From the NCBI GenBank assembly GCA_958299035.1, contig CATQJL010000001.1:84197071-84261070 (forward strand): a stretch of 64,000 nt of DNA, given 5' to 3'. The translations under genes and the position numbers were made by a program. The notes under the pieces were generated by a model. That model had not been told where the DNA came from. It searched no databases and worked only from the letters and a program-made list of their open reading frames with translations. Each line of letters starts with the position of its first letter. Positions within the stretch are counted from its first letter, which is position 1. This stretch comes from Cylicocyclus nassatus (Eukaryota > Nematoda > Chromadorea > Rhabditida > Strongylidae). Below, in pieces: positions 24,055-35,136 of this stretch.

Positions 24055-24223
24055 AGGCTCCCGCCAGAGTGCCGAAGTTATGCTAGCGCTAGGCCAGCAT
24101 TTCGATCGATACACGTGTATTTCGTTGGGGCGGGGCTAGCTGACGTCCCCAACGAAATACACGTGTATCGATCGAAATGCTGGCGTAGCGCTGGCATGAC
24201 TTCGGCGCTCTGGCGGGAGCCTT
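24055..24223. repeat. Perfect-type hairpin with 75-bp arms
   Basis: From AGGCTCCCGCCAGAG to CTCTGGCGGGAGCCT, the two arms are almost exact inverted copies around a loop of about 16 bases (CGGGGCTAGCTGACGT). Each arm includes CGATACACGTGTAT, itself containing the ACACGTGT palindrome. It is probably a snap-back MITE. No target duplication was identified. Confidence 0.8.
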
Positions 24224-25252
24224 AGCGCGTTATTATAGTAGGATGCTTTGTGAGTCTTTTGAGTCTTGCCTCCATACCCCTATTTCGAAAATTTCTGGGT
24301 TCAAAACCAAAAAGTTGAAGAGCATCTCCAAAAATTTTCGGAAGCCATGGCTAGCGTCAAGCCCTCTCAACATAAATTTCCGCCGTCCTCTCCCAAACCA
24401 AATTTTTCGGGAATGTCTAGCAAATATTCGTTATTGAATAACAAAACCATTGTGAAATGTCTGAGCGTTTACCAAGATTGATATAAGTTTACTGGTCGAG
24501 TAACTCGTCTAGAATTGGTATTTTTCATATGCAACAAATTTGACACACATATTTAGATACTCTTGCTAAATTCTCACCAACCAAGGGGGCGGTGCTGCGT
24601 CAACATTGCTGTTCGAAGCATAAACGCAGTGGCTTACATCAGCGTCATTAGAAGCATTTAGTGCAACCTCAAGCGAAAGCCTTGCAGCTCAGATGTGCGA
24701 ACTCGGCATTGACACGGGCCATGTACATGTAGCAATCCTCAATTCTTTTTATTATACGCTTTCTTCCGAGATCATGCCCTACTTTGATAGTTGTTGAAGA
24801 CCTTGTTTTTGAAAAAACTTGTATGTCGCTGAGACTAATAAAATGTCATTTTTAAATACGGCACCTGCACCAGCTTTTGTGAGCGGCGGTATATGGGAAA
24901 CAAGATGCCATGACGCCTTTTGTAAAAAAACCCAATTTGCAACAGTTTGCGCAGTATATGCATAAATGATGTGTTACTATGCTGCGATCTCATGAGGATT
25001 AAAAACGTATTCATTTCAATGTTAAAGATAGGTCTTCCTCTCAGCTATAGTGCGAGAGGAGTAGTGGCGCTCATGCACGTCATAGTTTTACTGAAGAGAT
25101 AACAAGGCAAGCTTGAGGCCGCTCTATAGCATTCACTTGCTGGTGTCATTGGACAAAGTTGCTCCTTATAATGGCATCAATGCAACTAGAAAAAAGACGA
25201 CAGCATACTTAGTTTCAATCTCTCCAAAGAGTGAGTGACGCACTGGTAAATA
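24224..25252. other. Spacer, no gene recognised
   Basis: A plus-strand frame near 24266-24481 resembles the peptide read from F2-type repeats (CAAAAAYTTTC blocks) and is probably repeat-derived. Nothing else was seen. Confidence 0.3.
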
Positions 25253-26558
25253 CACTGCTGGCCAAAAGGTTGCAGCCACTCCCAAATTTTGCTAAATCTT
25301 ACTCTGTTTTGCATAGAACGGATCAAAATCTTGATATTACGTGCAAATCACACTGCTTAATACTATGTCAAAAGATCGTGCAGTTTTATGCAAACAGAAG
25401 AGGGCTGTGGCGACAATGACGAATGTGGTGAAATTTAGGTTGGTCAAAACTTGCAGCCACTTTCCGCTAAATGTCTTTGAAAAACTTGTCACCGTCCATT
25501 ATCTTGGCTACAGATGCACCCCTAAGCCTTGAAATATGCAGTGCAACTAGCACTCATCAAATTCCAAAAAAGGAAATTTTACGGAGCAAGTTTGCTCGAA
25601 TGCCAAATGACCACAAAAATTGGATAAATCATAAGGTTGACGAGAAGTAATCAGCTGATTCGTGCTCCTATGGAAAGGTTGTACCATCTGGACCTTTAAT
25701 GGCTGCTTGCGAATGCGACAGAAAAAGCATTATGTGGCATGCTTCAAAATCTACCATAACGAGCACTGACCCGAATTTTGCAGGAATTCACTGGAGGCAT
25801 GGAGGCGTTACTGTTTTGGAAAAGTTTGCGCGAATTTCACAACTGATATTTCCCTTTGGTAATCAAACATCTCCTAAATGTGACAATGGCAAAAAATTTT
25901 CTCTGGCAGTAGCTTTCTCCATGCTTTCAATAAAGCTCCGCGAGAAGTGCTTGTCTTTGTAAAAGCAGTGTTCTCATCAAGATGGAGAACTTTTTAGACT
26001 GCTGAGCCCAATTTTTAAGCTGAAAGATGCTTTGAATCTGAGCTGAGATGGTGCTAGATTTTGAAGCATGCCACATAATGCTTTTTCTATCGCATTCGCA
26101 AGCAGCCACTAAAGGTCCAGATGGTACAACCTTTTTAAAAGAGCACGAATCAGCTGATTACTCCTCGTCAACCTTATGATTTGTCCAATTTTTGTGGTGA
26201 TTTGGCGTCCAAGCAAGATAAAATCTCCGTAAAATCTCCTTTTTTACTGTTTGATGAGGGCTAGTTGCACTGCATATCTCAAGGCTTAGGGATGCATCTG
26301 TAGCCAAGATAATGGACGGTGACAAGTTTTTCAAAGACATTTAGCGGAAAGTGGCTGCAAGTTTTGACTAACCTAAATTTCACCACATTCTTCATTTTCG
26401 CCACAGCCCTCTTCTGTGTGCATAAAACTGCACGATCTTTTGACATACTGTTAAGCAGTGGGATTTGCACGTAATATCAAGATTTGGATCCGTTCTATGC
26501 AAAACAGAGTAAGATTTAGCAAAATTTGGGAGTGGCTGCAACATTTTGGCCAGCACTG
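25253..26558. mobile_element. Tc1-like foldback element with long inverted arms
   Basis: The ends are TA-CACTGCTGGCCAAAAGG and CCAAAATG-type GGCCAGCACTG-TA, with TA at both borders. Arms of about 470-490 bp (25253-25735 and 26090-26558) are inverted copies with scattered differences. The centre is unique. CAGTGCTGGCCAAAA-type ends are characteristic of Tc1 elements. The same peptide (ACECDRKSIMWHASKS) is open in both arms, on opposite strands, but no complete transposase or DDE motif is visible. Confidence 0.75.
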
Positions 26559-26884
26559 TACAAAACAAGAAATGTTTAAAGTTTGTTGTAATGAAAAATT
26601 TGTGAAGTTGTTCAACAATCTGCTTTCTTCATAAACGAAGTACTTCGGATGTCATAGCACACGTCATATTGGAGGCGTGAATCCACCGCTTCAGGAACTA
26701 ACGAGAGGGTTGAGGATAATTTGGAACTGCGCAAGGAAGATTTTCTTAATCGTACTATATCGGCATGCGAAAACATCGCGACGTCATGTTACCCTACGCG
26801 AGGCTGATGGGGAGGGCGCTTTTATCACAGAAGGTGAAGAAAGAGATGCAGACAAAGTGTTCAGTTGTTTACGCAAAAACAAAA
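26559..26884. other. Spacer, no gene recognised
   Basis: A 70-codon plus frame (26677-26889) has no motif. No repeat was recognised. Confidence 0.3.
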
Positions 26885-27605
26885 TTTAGGGATCGGCCAG
26901 GGTTTGCCAGTGTTGCCGGGTGTTGAAAGCGTTGAAAGCGTTGCCGGTGTTAAAAGAGTCGCTGGTGTTGAAACTTTGCCAGTATTGAAATTGTTGAATG
27001 TGGAAATCATCAATCTTGCAGTTTCATTTTTCCTCGACTTATCTCACCGGCTGGTGAGGACGTTTGAGATAGAAGTTTTGAATGAGAAATGAAACTGAAA
27101 TGGAATGAGAATATTCCTTTCGTATGCAAAGACTCTCGTACAAAATTTATGGAAAAAAGGGGACTTGTTTGAAATAGGTTAAGAGGACTTATTTGAAATA
27201 GGTTATCTCGAAATTTGAGAATGTTGCTAAAGCTTGAGGTCATGCGTGTTGAGCGCCTGTCATTAGTGAGTAAAAGACCTACCTATGGAAGGTCTCAGCG
27301 TTCTCAAATATTGAAGAGTCCTTATTTCAAAAAAGTCTTTCGCTTTTAAAAAGTTTGTAAGAGAATCTTTTGCATGCGAAAGCATTCCCCATCTCATTTC
27401 AGTTACCTTATTTCCCATTTCCCATCTCAAACGTACTCACCAACCGTTGAGATCTTTTGAGGGAGAATGGACTGCAGCACTTGGTTTTCACGTTCAACAT
27501 TTTCACACCTGCAACACTTTCAACACCAGCAACATTTTCAAGCCGACAATACTTTGAACACTTTTAACACCGGCAGCAACACTGGCACTCTGACCGATCG
27601 CTCAA
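26885..27605. repeat. Foldback repeat with GTTGAAA-rich arms, family F4
   Basis: The left arm (26885-27100) carries repeated GTGTTGAAAG/GCGTTG motifs. The right arm (27410-27605) carries the complement, CAACACTTTCAACACC. The inner segments with TCTCACCGGCTGGTGAGGACG and ACTCACCAACCGTTGAGA are also inverted. The ends GATCGGCCAG and CTGACCGATC are inverted too. No coding function. Confidence 0.6.
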
Positions 27606-27762
27606 AAGCCAGACGAAGTTTAACTGGTTAGCATCATATTTGCAAATTTGATCGTTTTCCCTCTTTCAGCTATAAACTGGCTAGATTGAAGAGACATTAG
27701 TAGATTGGTACATTTATCAAAGCTTCGTTGAAAAGCTTTTTTTATTCTTCAATATCTCTAAC

Positions 27763-28057
27763 CAGAGCCTGGCACCAGCTGGCACGGGGCAAGCTGGATA
27801 TCGTTTTTGAAGCAAAAAGCAAAGGGGGTTTCGTTTTTGTGGGCGAAGAGATATGCAAAATTGGCGACGGCGACCTTTTTTTTAGTCGACATTTCGTTTT
27901 TGGGGCGTTTTTTAGGATTTTAGAGGGGATATCGTTGAGAATCAAAGGGGACTTCGTGAAAATTCCCAAAAGTCAAGGGGGACTTCGTAAAAATTAGCAA
28001 ATTTCAAGGGGGACTTCGTTTTGAAAATTCCCTGGTGCCAGCTCGTGCCAAGCCCTG
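27763..28057. mobile_element. hAT-like MITE with 8-bp target duplication
   Basis: The ends CAGAGCCTGGCACCAGCTGG and its near complement CTGGTGCCAGCTCGTGCCAAGCCCTG are flanked by TCTCTAAC at 27755-27762 and 28058-28065. The body contains three to four direct copies of AAGGGGACTTCGT. Similar motifs occur in the hAT-like element at 32189-33196, which also shares AGCTGGATATCGTTTTTG. Confidence 0.9.
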
Positions 28058-28065
28058 TCTCTAAC

Positions 28066-28500
28066 ACATACAACTTCAATATCTCTGACGCAAATACCAC
28101 CCGCGTATGTTAACAAACCTTTGCAACGCTTCTCCCAGTTTATGACCGGAAGAGATCAGTACGATTCTTTTATGTAAAATGCGTTTCTGCAGAATACACC
28201 TACCGGTGGACGATATTCATTTTTTCTTGCCATTAGATTTCCCATTGAAATTGATATCGTTTTGAAAACAGATCAGCACAAGTTCGAGTCTTCTTCAAAC
28301 GTCTAGTAAAATGCTTCTCCTAGCGTCTACTAAAGACCACGTAAGCGTACGAAGGATATGCAAATGAACAACGCATCGAGTGTTGGGAAGTGCGATCAAT
28401 CATGGCGGTAATCAATACGCGTTTTGGGATCATTATCACTTATCAATTATCAGCAGCAGTCGTATCGTGCATCATTGTGCCGCTTCAGGAATGATCTATT
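28066..28500. other. Spacer, no gene recognised
   Basis: Short AT-rich sequence, no supported feature. Confidence 0.35.
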
Positions 28501-29700
28501 CTTACGAGGGAAGGATACTCGGTGACCGTGACCTTTTGCAATGAGATGTATAGTGTGGACCCCGGCCAGCTTCCCATAGGTACCTCCGCGACGCGTGCGC
28601 AGCGCATGCCTTTAATGCGCTTTTCGTTTCAGCTCTACTGGATTTTTTGCTTTTCTCTCTCATGTGACTTTGTTCAATTCTGTAATTTCTCTCTTTTAGG
28701 TGCAAAGAACTCACGACAACTGCCGTTGAGGAGTTTTTACAAGACTTGACGCCTTGAGCGTTTTTAATCAATTTCTTTTTTTTTCTCGATAGTGCTGATT
28801 TGAATTAGTATATCTGTATTTGGATTATCTGGATTAAGCATTCGGATGTGTCTTCAATGGCTGCTATTACAGAATAAGCCTGTATGTCTGATTGATTTTT
28901 TAAGGATGTTTCTAGGCCTTTTCAATGCGCCGTTAAGGCTTTTCTTCTAACATTCTACTCTCGATCTCAAACTTTCTAGTTTTTGTGGCAGCAGTAAAAG
29001 TGTTCCTCAACTTTTTCTGGTTCCTCTATCACCCATCATCGTAATGTCAAACTAGCCTCAATGAGACTGTCTAAAATCTAAGCGCTGGAGGAAGTTAGGA
29101 CCATTCTCTTAATGCTTTGGCCTTTCTCAAGTTTCATATGGGAGTTTCCACTTCTCACTTCATTCCTTATTCAAGCAGAAATGCTTTCGTATTCGTAAAT
29201 GAAATGAGAAGCGTCCAAGTCGGGCCCGCGTTGCGTATGCGCCGCGGTGATACCTATGGGAAGCTGGCCGGGGTCCATACTATATACCAGTAGGTGCGCC
29301 TTGGAACGCTGATTCCAAATCTATGTTCATTGCCTGCTGTGCGACTCCCTGAAGTTATGGACTTTTTTCCATATTGATTTTGCGATTTTTAGGCAGTCAA
29401 AATCGTCAGTATCCCAGCTCTTTAGACTCTTATGTATCGGCGATAGTTTTTCTGAGCTTAACGTGACTTTACTTTATTTGTACGCTTTTTGGTAGTGCGT
29501 AAACGAACATTCCAACGATATTGGTGAATTCTGCATCAAAAACAGTGCAAATTTTGGTGACAAGAAATGTTCATAACTTCTTTCGGAAGAGCGCACAGCA
29601 GATAACGAAAACAGAATTGGAATCAGCGCTTCAAGATGCATTCAATGGTGTACGTTTAATTTCGAAAGGCCACGGTCACCAATTATCCTTTCCTTGTAAG
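28501..29700. repeat. F1 foldback repeat interrupted by a MITE
   Basis: The left arm (28501-28552) and right part (29281-29700) are F1 sequence, with GAGGGAAGGATACTCGGTGACC at one end and GGTCACCAATTATCCTTTCC at the other. Without the nested element (28553-29280) it is about 470 bp, as in the 2299 copy. Confidence 0.7.
28553..29280. mobile_element. MITE nested in F1, about 50-bp inverted ends
   Basis: It starts GTGTGGACCCCGGCCAGCTT and ends with the near complement AAGCTGGCCGGGGTCCATAC, flanked by TATA at 28549-28552 and 29281-29284. Uninterrupted F1 copies read GATGTATACC at this point, which supports insertion at TA or TATA. No coding capacity was seen. Confidence 0.75.
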
Positions 29701-29732
29701 TAGCAGACTCAAGAGCGCTACTTAGAATAGAT

Positions 29733-29825
29733 GAATACTATACTAATAGTATAATAATAGAATAGTATAATAATATATAACAATATATAATAATATATTG
29801 ATATATAATACTTAGTATAATAGAA
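29733..29825. repeat. AT-rich simple repeat (ATAATATA type)
   Basis: An irregular run of TAATA/ATATA units covers about 90 bases. It is low complexity only. Confidence 0.8.
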
Positions 29826-30332
29826 CACATGCTAGCAAATCAGATGAGTGCCTCTCAAAAGAAAGAATAAGTACAAGCTTGCTCTCTCCTTCCGCTGAGA
29901 CCTAAAGAATGTCGTTTCGAGACTGGAGCGCAACCGGTGCGCGGGCATCTATGCAGGCATCATCTTGGAAGCTACAGGTCAGGAGGCATACCGGCGTACT
30001 TTGCCGCACACGCCACACTCGATGTGAAGATTATATATTATATTCATATTTCTATTTGTATAGCTATTTGTATAGCTTGCTTTGCTATCAGAATTTATTG
30101 TAGCCACATTTTCTACGTGTACGGAAATGTGTTTGGATATCATAGTATTTGATGGTTCTTTCCAACGTAAGAACTGGTCTCGTACCAAGCTTCGTTACGC
30201 TGAACTGCTGTATGACAAGTGCAATACCAAAAAAGCATTTACACGTAACCTTGGACAACAGGATTATCGTCACTAAGCTCCAGCTTCGCCCTCCTACATA
30301 TTCTTGTTACTCGAAAACTGAGAAAATTCTTG
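29826..30332. other. Spacer, no gene recognised
   Basis: A plus-strand frame at 30082-30276 (FDGSFQRKNWSRTKLRYAEL) has protein-like composition, but no splice partner or known domain was found. Confidence 0.3.
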
Positions 30333-30713
30333 AAGACAGCGTCCGGGCGAAATCTCGATCCTCATGTTTTTGTCGTTCTAGGGCCTTTCCGTGGCCCTGG
30401 TAACAGTTATAATGTTCAAATTTTCCAAAATCCTCAAAAAACGCAATTCTTAGGGACCCTTATTTGAGAGCGCGGACGAGTCTCGGATTGTTAGGAGGAG
30501 CTGCAACTGCATGGGTGCAGTTGCAATCCATGATCGATCGATGCGCGAGCACTCGTCCTCAGGGAAGGTTTGTGATATGTATCACAGGCCTCCTTTTAGA
30601 AGCCACATCAAAGAACCTGACCAACGCAGATCGGATCATGGGGTCCGCATTACAATTATGCTGCTACAACTATGCTAATCTGGGTGGGTGGATCTTGCGC
30701 GGACGCTGCCTTT
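30333..30713. mobile_element. MITE, family F3
   Basis: About 381 bp from AAGACAGCGTCCGGGCGA to TTGCGCGGACGCTGCCTTT. The inverted ends match the F3 consensus with a few changes. Confidence 0.65.
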
Positions 30714-31744
30714 AAGCACGAGGCTATGATCCAGCAGATTTCCGATGAACATCCATAAATCAAGTTTGTAAAATTCTTTCATTTTATAAACAGGTCATGC
30801 TCAACTTTGATAGTTGGGTGTTCGGACGTGCTAGCTAAAAGAAAACTAGAAAGAACTGCTAGAAAACTAGCTTCCCCAACACGTGATAGTGTCATTTTAG
30901 CTGCTAATGATATGATATTTCAAGGAAGTCATCTGTTTTCACCATTTATTAGTCTCTTTAAGCATTGCAAAGATGAGACGTCCAAGCGCTTCTGCTTGGA
31001 GAATCCGCATGCTAGAGTAGACCTTTACCTGCTTCATGTCCAATGACTGGAAGTTCCTATTCAATAAAGTGACTGAAAAATGCAAGAAAATCGATACCGA
31101 GCAGTCTTCAGAATGGAGACGATGAAATAAGAAAGGTTTCCGAAGGTTTGTCAAGAGCATCGTACTCAATAAAATGAGTACGACTTTCTCAATTCAACGG
31201 GAGAAAGACAAGAAGTAGAATGAGCTTCATAATACAACTATCTCATGTGATCGGTCTTTTATAGCGCTGCCACCTTGATACTGTTTTGGAATTTGATCAT
31301 TCTCAAGTGTATCTGTCATTATTTCCTACTTACAGCAAAGGTTTATCAATTGAGTATGTTATGTGCATAAATTGACTATGAAATCTAAGTGACTAAGTGT
31401 TTAAAATGGGTTACAAATTCAGTTGTCTATCTCATCTGAAGCAAAGAAGGAACATTATGCGTGAAACACATGGTTGAAATTTGTTTTGCCAATAGTAACG
31501 ATATGTAATTGTGCAAATGGAAGGAAACTTTGAATAGTTCCTGATTCTTGAGTTGGAATTAGCCACATTTGTTAACTGCGTCATAGTACCTGCTCAACCT
31601 TTATGGCGCTTATCAAAAGTAACCACACCTTTCTTCATTATTAATGCCTTGCTTAACATTATACCTATTAGGTTGCTACATAAGTCTTGTTACACTCTAG
31701 TTACTTACAGCGGTAAATCCTACGCTTCATATTTTCAATAGGGC
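30714..31744. other. AT-rich spacer, no gene recognised
   Basis: A plus frame at 30807-31046 is protein-like in places but has no domain. No repeat was identified. Confidence 0.3.
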
Positions 31745-31960
31745 TTCGGGGTGCCATTTGATAGAGCAAAGCAAGCTCTACAAGATGGCATGTGCATATT
31801 TGTACTAGCTTCGATCCGCCGCAGTTCGAAGCCGAAATCTGAGTCACACTCGTTGCTCAAAAAATCGGAAAAACTTTATATTTTTGTTGAAAAACATCCT
31901 ATGAATCTTCACTTGCTCACGAAGATAACAGTTCTCATTAGACATTCAAGCTGAAAAAAG
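31745..31960 (+). repeat. Single-arm F2 fragment
   Basis: GATAGAGCAAAGCAAGCTCTACAAGATGGCA and following blocks match one arm of the 41278-42215 element. The second arm is missing, so it is a truncated or solo arm. Confidence 0.65.
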
Positions 31961-32123
31961 AGTTAATCAAATTTTTGTGCTTCTACAAAAATGAATCTAT
32001 TCTGTCTTCATGCGGGTAACTGTTTACTCAGGCCTTTACTACAGAAATATAACCGTAAATTTTCAACTTCATGCAAGCGCTAGTTTTCTTATATATCAAA
32101 TTTGGTTTTTCTCATTCGGGTAA

Positions 32124-33451
32124 TCTTATGCATAAAGCTGGATGTCTGTTTTTCTCTGTGTATGTCTGTCTGTATGTCTGTGTGTACGCAGGGCCCAGCG
32201 GGGGTGGCGCTTTCACGAGCTGGATATCGTTTTTGGCCCGAAAAAGCAAAGAAAAAGTCGTATTTTGGGGTCCGGGGCGGAGCCACTGACCCCAAAATAC
32301 GACTTCCCCTTTGTTTACCGATAAACAATGCACATATCATTCTTTATTCATCATTCCTTGTTGAAGCTACTGTCCTATGAATTTAGATTCCAGCAATGTG
32401 AAGATTCTGTGCTCCGATCGCGAGCCTGCCCGCAGGCGGGAATTCAAATCGCAATTCTTGTAAGAGGAAAATAACAAAATAGGCTCGTTTTCAGTGCACA
32501 AGTAACGATACCAAATTGATACAATTGATACGATACCAGCTGGTACCAAATTTGCTGTGTAGTTGGAGGACCATGAGCACAAAAAAAGTATGAAGAATTA
32601 TGAGAAACTTATGTGAATTTAAAAAATGGTAAGTGTTTTTCGAAATTAGGTGGCTCCCGCGCCACCTGGGGTGGCTCCCTGCTTCCCTTCACATAATTTC
32701 TCAGATTTCTTTACAAAAAGTGGACTAGGTCGAGAGTATTACTATATGTTCAAATCCGCTTCCAAAACCACCAAGGCACCGCTTCGATACAGCCCCAAAT
32801 AGGGTTCACAGCGTTATGATCGGCCTCGGAAAGCGCGCTCCAATCGCAATCGGTTATTGTAAATTGTAAAGTTTCGCAGCTGGCTAATAAATGAGTAGTA
32901 TCTTAGATATATAAACGTCAAAGTTTGTGCAAATCTTGACCCTATGTTTTTTTTTATAGATTCCTTTGGATGAACCCCATTGAGCTGAAACCTTGATAAC
33001 CCGGGCTGGACCAGGAAAGCCAGGTAGTACTACTACAATAAGCGCTGAAGCCGCCCATCTTATTATTTGTGTATATCTGTTTGTCAGGGACTTAAGGGGG
33101 TCAAAAATAGGGTCAAAGGGGAAGTCGTAAGAAATTTTGGCTTCAAAGGGGATATCGTTTTCAGAATTCTGAAATGCCACCTCCTGCCGGGCCCTGTGTG
33201 TACGTATGTTCCGAACAGAAAATTCCATTTTTGAACCTATCCGGACCAAACTTTGCACACATACACTTTGGAACGGTGCGGGTGTCATAGGCTACTTTTC
33301 GTCATCGATCGGCATCGATTTTATCGATTTTTAGCGATTTTTGTGAAGTTTGATATACGGGCTTGAGAGTTGACACAAGGGGGGGGGGAACGAGCCTGCT
33401 GATTCAAATTTTTTTGCAACTTGTAGCCATCATTACAGCCAGGCTTTACTG
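32124..33451 (+). mobile_element. Helitron-like element, split by a hAT insertion
   Basis: It begins TCTTATGCATAAAGCTGGATG after an A and continues after the nested element with CGTATGTTCCGAACAG and GGTGTCATAGGCTACTTTTC. The 3' end is degenerate (GCCAGGCTTTACTGATG in place of the CTAG end), so the right border is approximate. Confidence 0.65.
32189..33196. mobile_element. hAT-like element with 8-bp target duplication
   Basis: The ends CAGGGCCCAGCGGGGGTGGC and GCCACCTCCTGCCGGGCCCTG are flanked by TGTGTACG at 32181-32188 and 33197-33204. The reconstructed empty site matches other Helitron copies (TGTGTACGTATGTTCCG). It holds a 14-bp stem at 32257-32303 and AAAGGGG-type subterminal motifs shared with 27763-28057. 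No transposase was seen in the 1008 bp. Confidence 0.88.
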
Positions 33452-33520
33452 ATGAAAATTATGCTATTTGAGTTTCAAAGCTTAATGTTTGACATATCAA
33501 AGCTCCAAACTGTGCGTATG

Positions 33521-33643
33521 TATACCGCAGAAACGGCACACACTTTGAGCATACGTACTAAGGAACATCTTAAATGCATGGATAGACCACACACATCCAC
33601 CCCCATTGGGTGTCCACCGAATGCGAGATCATCAAGGAGTTGA
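33521..33643 (+). pseudogene. Penelope-like retroelement fragment (GIY-YIG region)
   Basis: The frame reads AETAHTLSIRTKEHLKCMD followed by a TPIG motif. This resembles the stretch just after the YIG motif in the endonuclease domain of Penelope-like elements (typically ET.R.L..RI.EHL). It is short, has no reverse transcriptase nearby, and ends at a TGA. It is a remnant at the edge of a Helitron copy. Confidence 0.5.
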
Positions 33644-34589
33644 TTCTAAAGTAAATGCTGGAGTTCTAGCGCACAAAGCTCACTTGCAAGCGCACAAGAG
33701 GCTTCAAAGGCCTTTTGAAATCATTTTAGGAAATTCAAAATAATTCCAAGAAAGAGGTCTTCCTATTAGGCGAAAACTCGAGCCATATTTCGATTAAATT
33801 GTCTACTGTGAAAACATGTTTGATTCCTTTTCAAGTCGTCAGTCAGCAATCTCTCAAAATTTTGAAGGCGAACGAAAGGTGAGTACTGCGTATAGCAGAC
33901 CGCTTTTGGTTGAAAGAAAGCATAGAATTTTGCTTGTAGGACTGAGGAGTTGCTTGGTCGAGTTTTTGAATTGCTTTTGCCTTTGGTAGGAATTAGAATA
34001 CTAACTTGATGAAGCCGCGCGAATTGTAAAAACTTCCAAGCATACAAGACTTCTGTGATGACAATGATGTATAGAGTTGCGGAAAAGTCCTTGAACAAGT
34101 TTTGATGTCATTGCATCTTCGGATTTTCTATATGCTTTCTATAACTCATTTTATTTTCTTTCTTTCTATACTTTCTTTTCAGCTTTATGTAATAGACAAC
34201 TGAATAAACATTGTTTATTTCATATATACGATGAAAAACCGTTTTTAAGTAATTCCCCCCCCCCCCCCGTCCAAGCTCGTAGAATGGATGGAGTGTATGT
34301 TCACTGGGTTCAGAAAATACCGAGTTCTTTTTCATTGTGAAATTTAATAGGATCTCCTTGGGATGTATCAAGATGAGCTAATTATGATCATACTGTACCC
34401 CAACGATTGTCAGTACGCTTTAACATTCAAAGTTTGGTTAAAGTAGTATGCTCTTTGCTGATCTAAAGATAGAGTGCGAAATTGGAGAATGAACCCTTCG
34501 GCTCACGTAAAAATTCTTCATTGCAATAGTGCATTTATGACTTTTAGAAGAATAATATCGTCTGCGCAGCACATGGACTGGCACAACTT
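33644..34589. other. Spacer, partly homologous to the duplicated unit
   Basis: Around 34340-34440 the sequence (ATGTATCAAGATGAGC, GATCATACTGTA) is a diverged relative of 45210-45290 and 54290-54370. A run of about 15 C lies at 34255-34269. A minus-strand frame at 34098-33766 (110 codons) is protein-like but unidentified. Confidence 0.35.
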
Positions 34590-34810
34590 CTCAGACAATT
34601 ATTGCGAGCACCCGCGGCCCCACCCACCGCTGCTTGGCAGTGCGCGGACCTTAAATTCTTGGACTGATCATCCGCGGCCATAGATTTATCCGCTTGGCGT
34701 TCCGCCGCTCAGTGTTATCGCGAGGGAGAGGGCCCCAAGCTCTAAATGTTTTATCCGAACAGCGGCTCAAGGTAAAACACTCGGGCGAGCCTCGGGCCTT
34801 ACAGTATGAC
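34590..34810 (-). repeat. GC-rich interspersed repeat (inverted relative of 3430-3730)
   Basis: It shares GCGAGCACCCGCGGCCC, GGCAGTGCGCGGACCTTAAAT and CTCGGGCGAGCC-type blocks with 3430-3730, in reverse orientation and the same relative order. Confidence 0.6.
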
Positions 34811-35136
34811 AATTATCAGTTGTTCAAGTTGGGGATTCTTTAGTGCTTGGCTCTCTTGCAACCCAGTCTATATTGACTACATGTTTTCAAAGCCCTCTTT
34901 CGCTAGAGTAGTGTACAGCATTATACAGACAAACATTTACTCGAACCATAGTCAAAAAAAGTAGTAAAGCTAAAAAGTGAACAAAACAATAAGCGAGTGA
35001 TCATTCCACTTCCCGCAGAAGTTGTACTCTCATAATTCCTCACATGATTCTCAACCTGAAACAACTGCAATACAAAGTGTTACTATCAAACTGTTCGATA
35101 AATAATTAATCTATCATTTCCTAATGTACGGGCTAT

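Noticed and set aside
25253..26558. Intact Tc1 transposase
   Set aside because: The ends are Tc1-like, but no DDE motif or full-length frame is present; the arms carry stops and duplicated peptides only.
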